This document shows positions 16,365 to 26,496 of a stretch of 64,000 nucleotides of DNA, in pieces. Position 1 is the stretch's first letter. The number at the start of each line of letters is the position of its first letter. The translations under genes and the position numbers were made by a program. The notes under the pieces were generated by a model that was not told where the DNA came from, made no database searches, and worked only from the letters and a program-made list of their open reading frames with translations. Source of the DNA: Nocardioides zeae (GTDB taxonomy: Bacteria; Actinomycetota; Actinomycetes; Propionibacteriales; Nocardioidaceae); the NCBI RefSeq assembly GCF_030818655.1, contig NZ_JAUTAN010000001.1:124001-188000 (forward strand). The letters are read 5' to 3'.

Positions 16365-18208
16365 TGACTTGGCGGTGGAAGCCGTCTACGACCCGCCCGA
16401 GGCCCCCGGCGCTGCTGCTCGCCGGCGTTGCCGTCCGTATCGGGGGTGTCCCGGCCGCGGTGACCGCGGTGGCGGTCGCGCTGGCTTGCGCAGCCGCTCC
16501 GGGGATTGCCTTGGCCAGCGGTCATCTCGTTGACGGACTCGCAGACCTTCCCCTAGGTGGTTCTGCTCTCGGGTCCGCCGAGGTTCGATGGGCCGTGGGT
16601 GCAATCGGTGTGCTCTTTCTGGCCCAGCAGGTCGTGCCCGCCGCCGCGCGGGTAATGGCTGAGGCGGTGGGGCGCCGACTTGACCTTGAGATCTCGGAGC
16701 GGCTCCTGGTGACAATGTGCGAGCCTGAAACGATCGACGTTCTGGAGAAGCCCTTGGTGCGAGATCTCGTCGCCGAAGTGATCGGGCGGCCGGGCTCGGC
16801 CTCGATGAGGGACGGCGTGACCGGCCTCGTGAACGTGGCCATCGTTCGAGGGGGCGCCCTGATCGGGGTCGTGGTGCTGGTGCCTCACCATTGGTGGCTG
16901 GCCGTTCTCGTGATTGCTGGCTACGTCGTCGCGATCACGCAGATCTCGTCGATCTACCAGGCCGGGCTCTTGTCGTCAGAGGGGTCGCCAACCCTGCTCC
17001 GGCGCGCGGGCTACCTAAGAGACCTCGCGGCTACGTCGAAGGACGCGAAGGACGTGCGTGTCTTCGGCCTACTCGAGCATCTCCGCAAGGCCTATAGCTT
17101 GGAGTCCGGACGCGCGCTCACCGAGCTGCGCCGCGGCGGACGTGGCGGTGTCGTCCGAACAGCGGCAAGCAGCGGCGCGATTGTCATCCTTGTCCAGGGC
17201 ATTGCGCTATGGGTCCTAACCGCCGACCTTGTCGCCGGCCGCCTTACCGCCGGTCAGTTCACCACCTGCGCCGTGGCGATCGTAGGTCTGTCCGCAGCGC
17301 TGAGCCTTAGTCCCGAACTCCTGAACCTCACGGTCGCCGGCACCCGGCTTGCTCAGATGACGCAGCTTGAGGGGGAAGTCTGCGCCACCTCCGGCCGAGC
17401 GGCGCGAGTCTCGCCGCGGCCAGCCCTCGAGTTGCGCAAGGAACTGGTCTTCGACCGGGTCACCTTTACCTATCCCGGTGCTAGCGAGCCGGTCCTGCGG
17501 GACTTCTCCCTCACCTTGCGCGCCGGGATGTCTTCGGCGATCGTCGGGCCGAACGGAGCCGGGAAGTCAACTCTCATCAAGCTGTTGTGCGGCCTGTACC
17601 GGCCCGACTCCGGACGCATCACCGTCGACGGTGTGGACCTGGCATCTGTCGGCCAAGCGGCGTGGCAGCGACGCTGCGCGCTGCTGGGGCAGGACTGGGT
17701 TCGTTGGCCAATGACCGTGCGTGACAACGTCACGTGGGGAGCGCCGGACATGGCAGACGACGTGGTGCGCCTCAACGATGCGGCGCACCGCACGGGGCTG
17801 GACGAGGTGGTGGAACAGCTGCCCCAGGCATGGGACACCCAACTGAGCCGTGCCTTCAACGGCGTCGATTTGTCGGGCGGCCAGTGGCAGCGTGTCGGTA
17901 TCTCACGGGCCCTATTCGCCAGCAACGACGACGGGATCCTGGTCCTTGACGAGCCCACGTCGGCGCTCGACGTCAAGGGCGAGACCGAGCTCAACGAACG
18001 ACTGCTTTCGGCGGCTGAAGGGCGGACAGTCGTCTTGGTCTCCCACCGCTTGGCTGCCGTGCGCCACGCCGACGAGATCCACGTGATCGACTGCGGGGCC
18101 GTCGTGGAAAGCGGTACGCACGACGAACTGATGACACTGGGCAAGCTTTACCACGGCATGTTCCGCACCCAGGCCGACCGATACGCGCTGCGCCAGGAGC
18201 TCTCGTGA
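16364..18208 (+). CDS. ABC exporter half-transporter 1 (membrane and ATPase domains)
   Basis: A 614-aa type IV ABC exporter half. Membrane segments occupy about residues 15-310. The ATPase has Walker A GPNGAGKSTLIKLLCG (about residue 395), signature LSGGQWQRVGISRALF and Walker B ILVLDEPTSALD, then VVLVSHRLAAVRHAD. It overlaps the T-C gene by TAGTG at its start and the second half-transporter by 4 bp at its end, so the two very likely form a heterodimer exporting the cluster product or its acylated precursor. About 95 codons of a diverged second copy survive at 37942. Confidence 0.92.
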   Translation: MTWRWKPSTTRPRPPALLLAGVAVRIGGVPAAVTAVAVALACAAAPGIALASGHLVDGLADLPLGGSALGSAEVRWAVGAIGVLFLAQQVVPAAARVMAEAVGRRLDLEISERLLVTMCEPETIDVLEKPLVRDLVAEVIGRPGSASMRDGVTGLVNVAIVRGGALIGVVVLVPHHWWLAVLVIAGYVVAITQISSIYQAGLLSSEGSPTLLRRAGYLRDLAATSKDAKDVRVFGLLEHLRKAYSLESGRALTELRRGGRGGVVRTAASSGAIVILVQGIALWVLTADLVAGRLTAGQFTTCAVAIVGLSAALSLSPELLNLTVAGTRLAQMTQLEGEVCATSGRAARVSPRPALELRKELVFDRVTFTYPGASEPVLRDFSLTLRAGMSSAIVGPNGAGKSTLIKLLCGLYRPDSGRITVDGVDLASVGQAAWQRRCALLGQDWVRWPMTVRDNVTWGAPDMADDVVRLNDAAHRTGLDEVVEQLPQAWDTQLSRAFNGVDLSGGQWQRVGISRALFASNDDGILVLDEPTSALDVKGETELNERLLSAAEGRTVVLVSHRLAAVRHADEIHVIDCGAVVESGTHDELMTLGKLYHGMFRTQADRYALRQELS

Positions 18209-20060
18209 CAGATCGACACCCCGGCGCGCTGCGCGCCGCCCTGCTGCTGTCACTGGAGGCGGACCGCCGGTCCACGATCATCACGCTCGCGAACTTTGCG
18301 TTACGCCCGGCGGCGGTCGTGATCGCCACCTGGATGCTAGCGCTGGTGATCGATGCGGCTGCGTCCGGCGACCGGAGCGTGATGTGGACGGTAGCGGCGG
18401 TTGCTGCGCTCTTGACTGCACTCCACGCTGTGACGGCGCCGCTTGCCGTGGAGATCAGCGCTCGGATGATCGAGGCGACCTCCGTGCGCGTTGACGAGCG
18501 GCTGATGTCGCTAGTCGGAGGTCTGCATGGCATCGACCGGCTCGAAGACCCTGAACTCCTAGACCGCCTCGAGGTCCTCGACCAAGAGCGGGTCTACCTC
18601 GCCGAGGGCGCTGACGCCCTGTCATTGATCCTCGGCGTCGTCGTTCGTGGCGGCCTCACGGTGGTCCTGCTCGCGATGATTAACCCGTTGCTCCTTTTCA
18701 CCCTGGCGCTTGCCGTGCCGGCGGTGCTGGCGTCGCGACGGGAACAACAGCGCCGGAGCTCCGCAGTCAGTGCCGCGGCGTCGGATACTCGCAGGGCCGA
18801 TGCGTTGCTGCGCACCGCGATCGGTAACGGCGCCAGCGAGATCCGACTCTTTGGTCTCGCCGAGGAGCTGAGAGTCCGTACCCGGGAGCTCCGCACTCGA
18901 GCTAACCGAGCAGTCGTCGCCGCGACAGCCGCGTCGCTTGTCGGCACTCTGGTTGGCGCGGCAATTTTCGCCGCTGGATTTGTTTTCTCGCTCGGGGTGG
19001 TCGTGCACGGGTACGGCGTCGGAAGTTCGGGCGTGGGTGAGATCATGTTGACCCTAGCCCTGGTCACCAGTCTGAACGTCCAGGTAGCGTCCGCCATCGC
19101 CTTCTCGGCGTTCTTGCAGCAGACCAGGTCGTCGTCGTCAAAGCTGCTCGACCTTGAGGAGCTGTGCCGCGCCGAGGCACAACGTTGGCGGGGCGAGCAG
19201 TCGCCGGACCGGGAGCTTCAGCACGGCGTGAGATTGGAGGACGTGACTTTCAGATACCCCGGCGCCGAGCAGGATGCGCTGCGCGAGGTGTCTCTCGAAC
19301 TGCCAGCCGGTGCCATCGTTGCGGTGGTGGGCAACAACGGGTCGGGCAAGTCCACGCTCATCAAGTTGTTGGCCGGGCTGTACCAGCCGTCCTCGGGAGC
19401 CGTCCTCGTGGACGGGCGACCGCTCGTGGAGATGGACGTCGACCAGTGGCACGCCGCGACCAGCGCCTGCTTCCAGGACTTCAGCCGACTCGAGTTCGAC
19501 CTCCAGCAGAGTGTCGGGCACGGTGACCTCGCGCGAGTCGACGACCGGTCCGCCGTGGAGGGCGCGCTCGCCCAGAGCGGGGCAGAGGACCTTCCGAAGC
19601 GATTGCCCCAGGGGCTCCAGACCGGCCTGGGCAAGTCGTTAGAAGACGGAGTGGAGCTGTCGGGCGGTCAATGGCAGCGAGTGGCACTCGCGCGGGCGCG
19701 GATGCGGCCAGCGCCGCTCTTGTTGGTGCTCGACGAGCCTTCCTCGGCCATCGACCCATTGGCGGAAGAGCAACTGCTGCACAGCTACGTCGCCACCGCG
19801 CGCCAGACCTCAGAGAGAGCCGGAGGAATCACCCTGTTCTCGTCCCACCGCCTCTCGACCACCAGGCGCGCCGATATCGTCGTCGTGCTCGACGGTGGGA
19901 AGGTCGTCGAGCACGGCGACCACGACACGCTGATGTCAATGCCCGATGGGCACTACCGCGAGATGTTCCGGCGACAGGCCCTCAGCTACGGGGTTGGACC
20001 CTTCGGGGCGGACCGGGACGGCGGTGCCCGGACCATCAGGTCCATGTCGGAGGACGTGAG

Positions 20061-20064
<4 letters not shown>
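18205..20064 (+). CDS. ABC exporter half-transporter 2
   Basis: A 619-aa partner of the preceding gene with the same layout: transmembrane part to about residue 320, then Walker A GNNGSGKSTLIKLLAGLYQP, the Q-loop in ACFQDFSR, signature LSGGQWQRVALARAR, Walker B LLVLDEPSSAID and the H-loop TLFSSHRLSTTRRAD. Walker B glutamates are present in both halves, so neither ATP site is obviously degenerate. The start overlaps the first half (GTGA) and the stop overlaps the next T-C gene (ATGA). The right-hand cluster copy has no trace of this gene. Confidence 0.92.
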
Positions 20065-21670
<1,606 letters not shown>

Positions 21671-21671
<1 letters not shown>

Positions 21672-22090
21672 TGAGCGCGACCACTGACCCCTGTCGTCTC
21701 GAGGGACCGCGGCACTTCGTCAGCGCCCACCAGCTCATGGCCCGCGACGACGTCATCGCCCGACGCGCCACCTCCGCGCAGCTAGCCACAAGGGGCTCCG
21801 TGAACCGGTGGTCGACACAATCAGTGGCTGCCCGTTTCACGCGGTCCGCCGAAGACCCGGTCGAGCTTGCCGGCTGCATGGAGCCAGTCCTCGTGGCCAC
21901 GCCCGACTTCGGTGCCTCTCTTCGCATGATCGCCGTGCCCGGTACCCGCAAAGGAACGATCGCGGTACCCGGAGCAGTGCGCGAGCAATCGGCAACCCTT
22001 ACCGCCCGAGCCGTGCGCTCGGCTCGGACGTCACCTATGTTCGCAAGCGCGGGAACCGAGGTCGGTCCGGCCGCGGGTGATGCCCGGTGA
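21671..22090 (+). pseudogene. Internally deleted penicillin-acylase-family gene (paralogue of 38318-40453)
   Basis: The 139-aa frame starts like the intact acylase (MSATTDPCRLEG against MSATSHPHRFEG) and then jumps to the acylase C-terminus (RHFVSAHQLMARDDVIARR... against RHFVGAHLLMARDVLARR...; SVNRWS, VELAGCMEPVLVATPDFGAS). Some 570 codons are missing, including the autocatalytic Ser. The deletion is in frame, and the start/stop overlaps with the neighbouring genes are intact (TGATG upstream, GTGA to the aldo/keto reductase downstream). It is enzymatically dead as an Ntn hydrolase; retention may serve translational coupling or some other role. Confidence 0.88.
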
Positions 22091-23073
22091 GATACCGACA
22101 GCTTGGCGCACGCGGGCCGGTGGTGAGCGAGATCGGGCTTGGCACGTGGCAGTCCGTGGCTACCGCCAGCCTGGGAACGGCTGAGCGGCTCGTGCTGACC
22201 GCGCTGGACTCCGGCGTCACCCTGATCGACACCGCGGAATCCTACGGCACGGCACCCGAGGCGCTCGGACGAGTCCTGCGCCCGGCCGATCGCGATCGTT
22301 GTGTCCTGTCGACCAAGGTGGCCCCTGTGCAACCCTGGCAGGGCGAGGACGCACCGTCGTACGCCGGTGCGCTAACCCCAGCCTCCATTCGGCGCAGCGT
22401 CGAGTCGAGCCTGCGGGCCCTTCGCACCGACCGGGTTGACCTGCTGAGTGCCCATCGTTATGACCCGGCGACGCCTCTCGAGGACGTCGTCCGGGCCATG
22501 GGTGAGCAGATCGCCGCTGGGACGGTGTTGCACTGGGGCGTTAGCGAGTGGACGTCGTCGCAGCTCAACGAAGCCGTGGCGATGAGTGATGCCCTCGGCG
22601 TCGACCGACCGGTGTCCAACCAATGCCAGCACAGCATCCTGTGGCGGGTCCCGGAGTCCGAGGTGGCCGCTATGTGCGTCGAGCACGGTATCGGCGAGGT
22701 CGCGTTCTGGTCCCTGGCGCAGGGGATCTTGAGCGGCAAGTACCTTCGACGCGCTTGCCCGCCCCCGCGCAGCCGGGCGGCGGGATCCGGGCGGGCCACG
22801 ATGGACTACCTCCTGCTTGACCCCGTTCTGGACCGGGTTCAGCTCTTCGTCGAGCTGGCGCGCCGTCGCGGCGTCTCTCCAGCCCAGCTGGCGCTCGCCT
22901 GGGTGCTGTCGCGGCCGGTGGTATCCGCCACCGTGGTCGGGGCGTCCACCAGCGAGCAGGTCCTCGAGAATGTCGGAGCCGCTGAGGGCATGATGGTCTC
23001 TGACCGAACATGGGAGCTCGTGGACCGCATCTTCGCTGGCTGCATCAACGACGACATCGTCGCGACGGTTTGA
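22087..23073 (+). CDS. Aldo/keto reductase family protein
   Basis: A 328-aa aldo/keto reductase similar to the potassium-channel beta-subunit and YhdN-like groups: RYRQLGARGPVVSEIGLGTW, the catalytic Asp/Tyr region GVTLIDTAESYGTAPEALG, the Lys in VLSTKVAP, the His in LLSAHRYDPATPLED, and ALAWVLSRPVVSATVVGAST for NADPH binding. It would reduce a carbonyl or aldehyde, perhaps of a carrier-released intermediate. The GTG start overlaps the acylase-fragment stop. A broken second copy lies at 40450-40798. Confidence 0.9.
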   Translation: MRYRQLGARGPVVSEIGLGTWQSVATASLGTAERLVLTALDSGVTLIDTAESYGTAPEALGRVLRPADRDRCVLSTKVAPVQPWQGEDAPSYAGALTPASIRRSVESSLRALRTDRVDLLSAHRYDPATPLEDVVRAMGEQIAAGTVLHWGVSEWTSSQLNEAVAMSDALGVDRPVSNQCQHSILWRVPESEVAAMCVEHGIGEVAFWSLAQGILSGKYLRRACPPPRSRAAGSGRATMDYLLLDPVLDRVQLFVELARRRGVSPAQLALAWVLSRPVVSATVVGASTSEQVLENVGAAEGMMVSDRTWELVDRIFAGCINDDIVATV

Positions 23074-23084
23074 AGGTGGTTCGT

Positions 23085-23606
23085 TTGCCCGTCACGCTGA
23101 CCACGCCGCGACTACGGCTCCGTGCGCTCACCGTCAAGGACGCGGCCCGGCTCGTTCACCTGCACGCGGAGGCGCATGTCCAGGCCTGGCTGGGCACCTT
23201 CGACCTGACAGCAGCGTCGGCGCGTCTCGAGAGGTTCGAGCAGCAGTGGGCCGAGTTCGGCTACGGGATGTTCGCGGTCGAGAGCGTTGACCGGCAATTT
23301 ATGGGTCGGTGCGGCTTTGTCCACTGGCCGGAGATGGGCGACTCTGGCGAGACCGAGATCGGCTGGGCGCTCGGATCCGCGTGGGTCGGGCGCGGCTTCG
23401 CTACCGAGGCGGCGAGGGCCTGCCTGTCGTGGTTCTGGGCTCGAGACCGGACAGTCGAGAAGGTCACAGCCATGATCGCGCCCGGCAATCAGGCATCGGT
23501 TGCGGTCGCCGAGAGCGTCGGCCTGCGCCATGAGCGAAGTGATGTGTTCCGGGGCAACCCCATCGAGGTCTACTCGGTCACTCGGAAGAGCAGTTTTGCC
23601 CGCTGA
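23085..23606 (+). CDS. GNAT-family N-acetyltransferase (RimJ/RimL type)
   Basis: About 173 aa: LTTPRLRLRALTVKDAARLV at the N-terminus, GRCGFVHW, the acetyl-CoA region ETEIGWALGSAWVGRGFATE and KVTAMIAPGNQASVAVAESV then GLRHER. This is the RimJ/RimL-like GNAT layout. The start is either TTG 23085, with GAAGG 8 bases upstream, or GTG 23076. It follows the aldo/keto reductase stop closely. In this setting it could acetylate the product for self-protection or tailor it; the choice is open. A decayed copy is at 41505-41838. Confidence 0.8.
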   Translation: MPVTLTTPRLRLRALTVKDAARLVHLHAEAHVQAWLGTFDLTAASARLERFEQQWAEFGYGMFAVESVDRQFMGRCGFVHWPEMGDSGETEIGWALGSAWVGRGFATEAARACLSWFWARDRTVEKVTAMIAPGNQASVAVAESVGLRHERSDVFRGNPIEVYSVTRKSSFAR

Positions 23607-23960
23607 CGGTCGAGCTTGTCGCGGGGATTCTGCGGAAGACCAACAACGACGGTGACCCGTTAAGGCGCCATCCCCCGCAGCAGTGGCTCCGCCAACGCCC
23701 GCTGGACGTTTGCGGGCCAGTCCGTGCGGTGAAGTCGGCACTGCTGGTGGCAAGGCGCCGGGACCACGGACCGGAGTCGTTCGGGGCGTCGACCAATCGT
23801 TCGTGGGTCAGGTCGGACAGGAGTTCCTGTGCGTCCAGAGTGATGCCCTGAGCATGCGGCACCGGATCATGTGGGGTCAGGGAAGCACGGGCCTGCAGCA
23901 GCTCTGGCAGCGCGGAGGCCGAGGTGAGGTGCTGCAGAGGTGGCTGTGTGGCCGTCCCCG
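23587..23960 (-). pseudogene. Deletion remnant of an NRPS adenylation gene (paralogue of 41819-43396)
   Basis: On the minus strand, right after the PhyH-gene stop, the sequence encodes TSASALPELLQARASLTPHD and GITLDAQELL, matching RTLPELLLARADLTPNAPAL and GIDLDAKALL at the N-terminus of the intact A domain at 41819-43396. Near 23590-23640 it encodes a C-terminal match (VVVGLPQNPRDKLDRQRAKLLF against IIAVDRLPQNSSGKLDRPEV). The roughly 450 codons between are lost and the remaining frame is shifted. Confidence 0.8.
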
Positions 23961-24701
23961 TCACAGGTCGAGCTGCCACGCGATCGCGACGGCACGACGC
24001 GACTGCGGGGAGGCATTCGGCGGGCTGGCGTGGACAATGCGGTCGTGATGGATGATCACCGATCCCGGGCGGAGGGCGGCCAGCCGCGGCGCCGGCAACA
24101 TGGCGACCGTGTCCGGGTCGACCTGGACCAGCCACGGGTCGTCCGTCGGCACGTGGGGAAGAATCTCGCCTCGATGCGAGCCCGGCCAGTACCACATGGC
24201 GCCGTTACCGGCATCGGTCGGATCCAGCGGTAGCCAGACGTGGGCGATCCGGGTGGAGGTTTCGGCGAAGTACACCCCGTCCTGGTGGGGGAGCGCCGGG
24301 CTACCGACCTGGGCGGGCTTGTCGAACGTCTCGACTCCCATCGGGTGAGCCCGAGCACCGGTGACGACCTCGACCAAGGCTCGCAGCACGGGGTCCTCGC
24401 CGAGACCCTTGAAGAAGGGATCCACCCGCTCCATGAAGTACATGCCGCTAACGACATCGTCCCCGACACGACGTACCCAGTCCTCCGGCAGGGCCGCCAG
24501 CATGTGCTTGCGGTAACGCTCCACGTTCCGCTCGATGCGGGCGACCTCTCGCTCGGTGAGCACACCGTCGAGAACGACGACCCCGTCGCGCTCGAATACC
24601 TCGGGGACCAGCGGGTCCCTAGGGTCGAGGTGGGCGATCTGCTCGAGGTGCGCTGGATCGTGGAGGGCGCGCGTGATTCCGAGGGATTCGCTGCCGTTCA
24701 T
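23961..24701 (-). CDS. PhyH-family Fe(II)/2-oxoglutarate dioxygenase
   Basis: A 246-aa phytanoyl-CoA-dioxygenase-family protein. The metal triad is visible as HxD in SPALPHQDGVYF and the distal His in DRIVHASPPN; the 2-oxoglutarate-binding Arg is in SPQSRRAVAIAWQ. Such enzymes hydroxylate (or halogenate or desaturate) amino acids or carrier-bound acyl groups in natural-product pathways. It is transcribed opposite to the main operon and in the intact arrangement was followed, with an ATGA overlap, by an adenylation gene (now a remnant here, intact at 41819). That pairing suggests it modifies the amino acid that A domain activates. A C-terminal scrap of a second copy is at 43393. Confidence 0.88.
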   Translation of the reverse strand: MNGSESLGITRALHDPAHLEQIAHLDPRDPLVPEVFERDGVVVLDGVLTEREVARIERNVERYRKHMLAALPEDWVRRVGDDVVSGMYFMERVDPFFKGLGEDPVLRALVEVVTGARAHPMGVETFDKPAQVGSPALPHQDGVYFAETSTRIAHVWLPLDPTDAGNGAMWYWPGSHRGEILPHVPTDDPWLVQVDPDTVAMLPAPRLAALRPGSVIIHHDRIVHASPPNASPQSRRAVAIAWQLDL

Positions 24702-24814
24702 GCCCGCCCTTTGCGTCGTGGCCAGGAGATGGACTGGACCCCCATCATGTCAGAGGGCCCGCGACAGATACAATCACCCCGGTCTCTGATCCACACGTCT
24801 CGGGAGGGGTCAGG
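24702..24814. promoter_or_regulatory. Divergent promoter region between PhyH and C-domain genes
   Basis: 113 bp separate two divergent start codons. A GGGAGGGG ribosome site precedes the plus-strand ATG at 24815. No clear operator symmetry was seen. The corresponding right-hand stretch near 43633-43709 is partly conserved. Confidence 0.45.
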
Positions 24815-26122
24815 ATGTGCCTCGTCGAAGGGTGGGGTCATGAAGCCCGCCATGCTCGGGTTCGTCAACTGCTGCGCGAAAGACAGGCGCGCAATGCCGC
24901 CCATAGCTATCCTCTCTCCGCAACCCAACAGGGCATCTGGCTCGCCGACACCTTGAACCCCGGGATATCGGGCTACCACGACGTCGCCCAGGTCGAGCTG
25001 CAAGGGCACCTGGACACGGGACGGCTGCGGCGGGCGCTAGCAGCCGTCATGCGCCGCCACGAGGCGCTGCGGGCCAGGATTGAGACCGACGACGATGTGC
25101 CGATGCAGATCTTCGATCGCCAGATTCCCGCGATCGAGACGGTGGACCTCTGCGGACGGGCCGCAGATCGACAGGAACGCCACGTCGACCGGCTGGTGGG
25201 TATCGCTGCGACCGAGCCCTTCGCGCTTGACGTGGGGCCGCTATGGCGTGGACTCCTCATCCGCCTGGACGAGCGTCGCCACCTACTCGTGCTGGTGGTG
25301 CACCACCTAATCGGTGACGGTGAGTCCCACAACCTGGTCTGGCGCGACCTCCTGCGAGGCTACGCCGACCCGCTGCTGCCTGCGGTCACAGGCTACGGCG
25401 ACTGGTTGCGCACTCGTGTTGCCCAGGAGGATGCGGCCGTTGCGCGCGCCCAGAAGGTCGCGGATCGAGCGGCACAGTCTCCGCGCCGGCTCGATCTGCC
25501 GGGCTGTGGCGCCGACGACGGCGACCGGCGTGCGCATGTCGTGCCGGTGCCCGTCGCCGCCGATGACTGGGAGGCGTTCTTGGCCCGCGCATCGGGCGGC
25601 GGGGTCACGCTGTTCTCAGCGCTGCTCGGCCTTTTCGGCGTCGAGCTTGCCGAACGCACCGGCGCCCCGGTCACTCTCGCGGTGCCGCTATCCCAACGGT
25701 GGCGGCAGTCCGAGGGCGCCGATCTCGCCGGCTGCATGGTCGACCTGCTCCCGACCATCGTTGAGGGCGGGTCGGACGACATCGCAGTCGGCCAAACGGC
25801 CTGGACCCAGGCCCTCGAAGGGTTCGACGTTCCGTACCGCGAGATAGCGCGGTTGCTCTCCTCAAGAACGGGCCGCACTGACGACCCGGTTACGAACGTG
25901 GCCGTCGAGCAGTTCAACGTTGACATGTCGCCACGAGACGTCGCGGGGCTGCGGGTCATCCCGCGCCCCCGCAGCCACCTGCGCGTGCGGCACGACCTCA
26001 CTCTGACTGTGTTCCACGACCGGACGCCGCCCCAACTCCTCGTTCCGCGGTCCCGGTGGGATTTGGCCATGCTCGATGAGTTCGCAATGAGCATCGCAGA
26101 CCGCATTACCCGAACTCGCTAG
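24815..26122 (+). CDS. Free-standing NRPS condensation domain
   Basis: A 435-aa condensation domain with no fused carrier: YPLSATQQGIWLADTLNPGI at the start, RRHEALRARIE, and the active site LVVHHLIGDGESHN (HHxxxDG intact), then DDWEAFLARASGGGVTLFS and GCMVDLLPTIVE. A free-standing C domain acts in trans, joining substrates held on separate carrier proteins such as the T-C didomains. The start is ATG 24815 with a good ribosome site. Just after its stop the 356-bp repeat begins. A decayed copy lies at 43710-44184, where it precedes a free-standing A domain. Confidence 0.88.
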   Translation: MCLVEGWGHEARHARVRQLLRERQARNAAHSYPLSATQQGIWLADTLNPGISGYHDVAQVELQGHLDTGRLRRALAAVMRRHEALRARIETDDDVPMQIFDRQIPAIETVDLCGRAADRQERHVDRLVGIAATEPFALDVGPLWRGLLIRLDERRHLLVLVVHHLIGDGESHNLVWRDLLRGYADPLLPAVTGYGDWLRTRVAQEDAAVARAQKVADRAAQSPRRLDLPGCGADDGDRRAHVVPVPVAADDWEAFLARASGGGVTLFSALLGLFGVELAERTGAPVTLAVPLSQRWRQSEGADLAGCMVDLLPTIVEGGSDDIAVGQTAWTQALEGFDVPYREIARLLSSRTGRTDDPVTNVAVEQFNVDMSPRDVAGLRVIPRPRSHLRVRHDLTLTVFHDRTPPQLLVPRSRWDLAMLDEFAMSIADRITRTR

Positions 26123-26140
26123 GACGCGCTCGATGTTTTT

Positions 26141-26496
26141 GTGCGCGATTTGGACTTGGGAGACGGCGTTCATTGCGCGGTGGCTGCATACGGGCCTCCC
26201 CGGGTCGTGGCATTGACGACGCTGGAGGCGTGAGGCTCTGGTCGTCGGGGGCTGATACCCCGGGCCCAATGTGCAATACTGCGTCGACGGCTCGATCCTC
26301 GGGGGTTCAGCATGATCTCGGAAGTTTTTCGTGCTGCGCGCGCGCAGCAGGCGACCTGCACACCGTGCTGGGGTCCGCGCTAATGTCGGGAACCTGGCTG
26401 TCGCCCGCGCGCGAGAACGCCGGGGCACGCCTTATTTGCTTTCCTTACGCCGGTGGTAGCGGATCTGCGTTCCGCCAGTGGACCCGCGATCTGGCG
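26141..26496 (+). repeat. 356-bp perfect direct repeat, copy 2
   Basis: This is the second copy of 12229-12584. Here the PPTase 3' end is an orphan fragment placed 18 bp after the C-domain stop, the intergenic part supplies the presumed promoter with the 18-bp palindrome at 26332-26349, and the thioesterase start codon and 38 codons become the 5' end of the FAAL-NRPS gene. Sequence on either side of the two copies is unrelated. Confidence 0.95.

Noticed and set aside
26173-26382. Upstream extension of the FAAL-NRPS frame from 26173
   Set aside because: The extension reads through the orphan PPTase 3' end and the intergenic part of the repeat; the same bases are untranslated leader at 12261-12470 before a normal thioesterase start.
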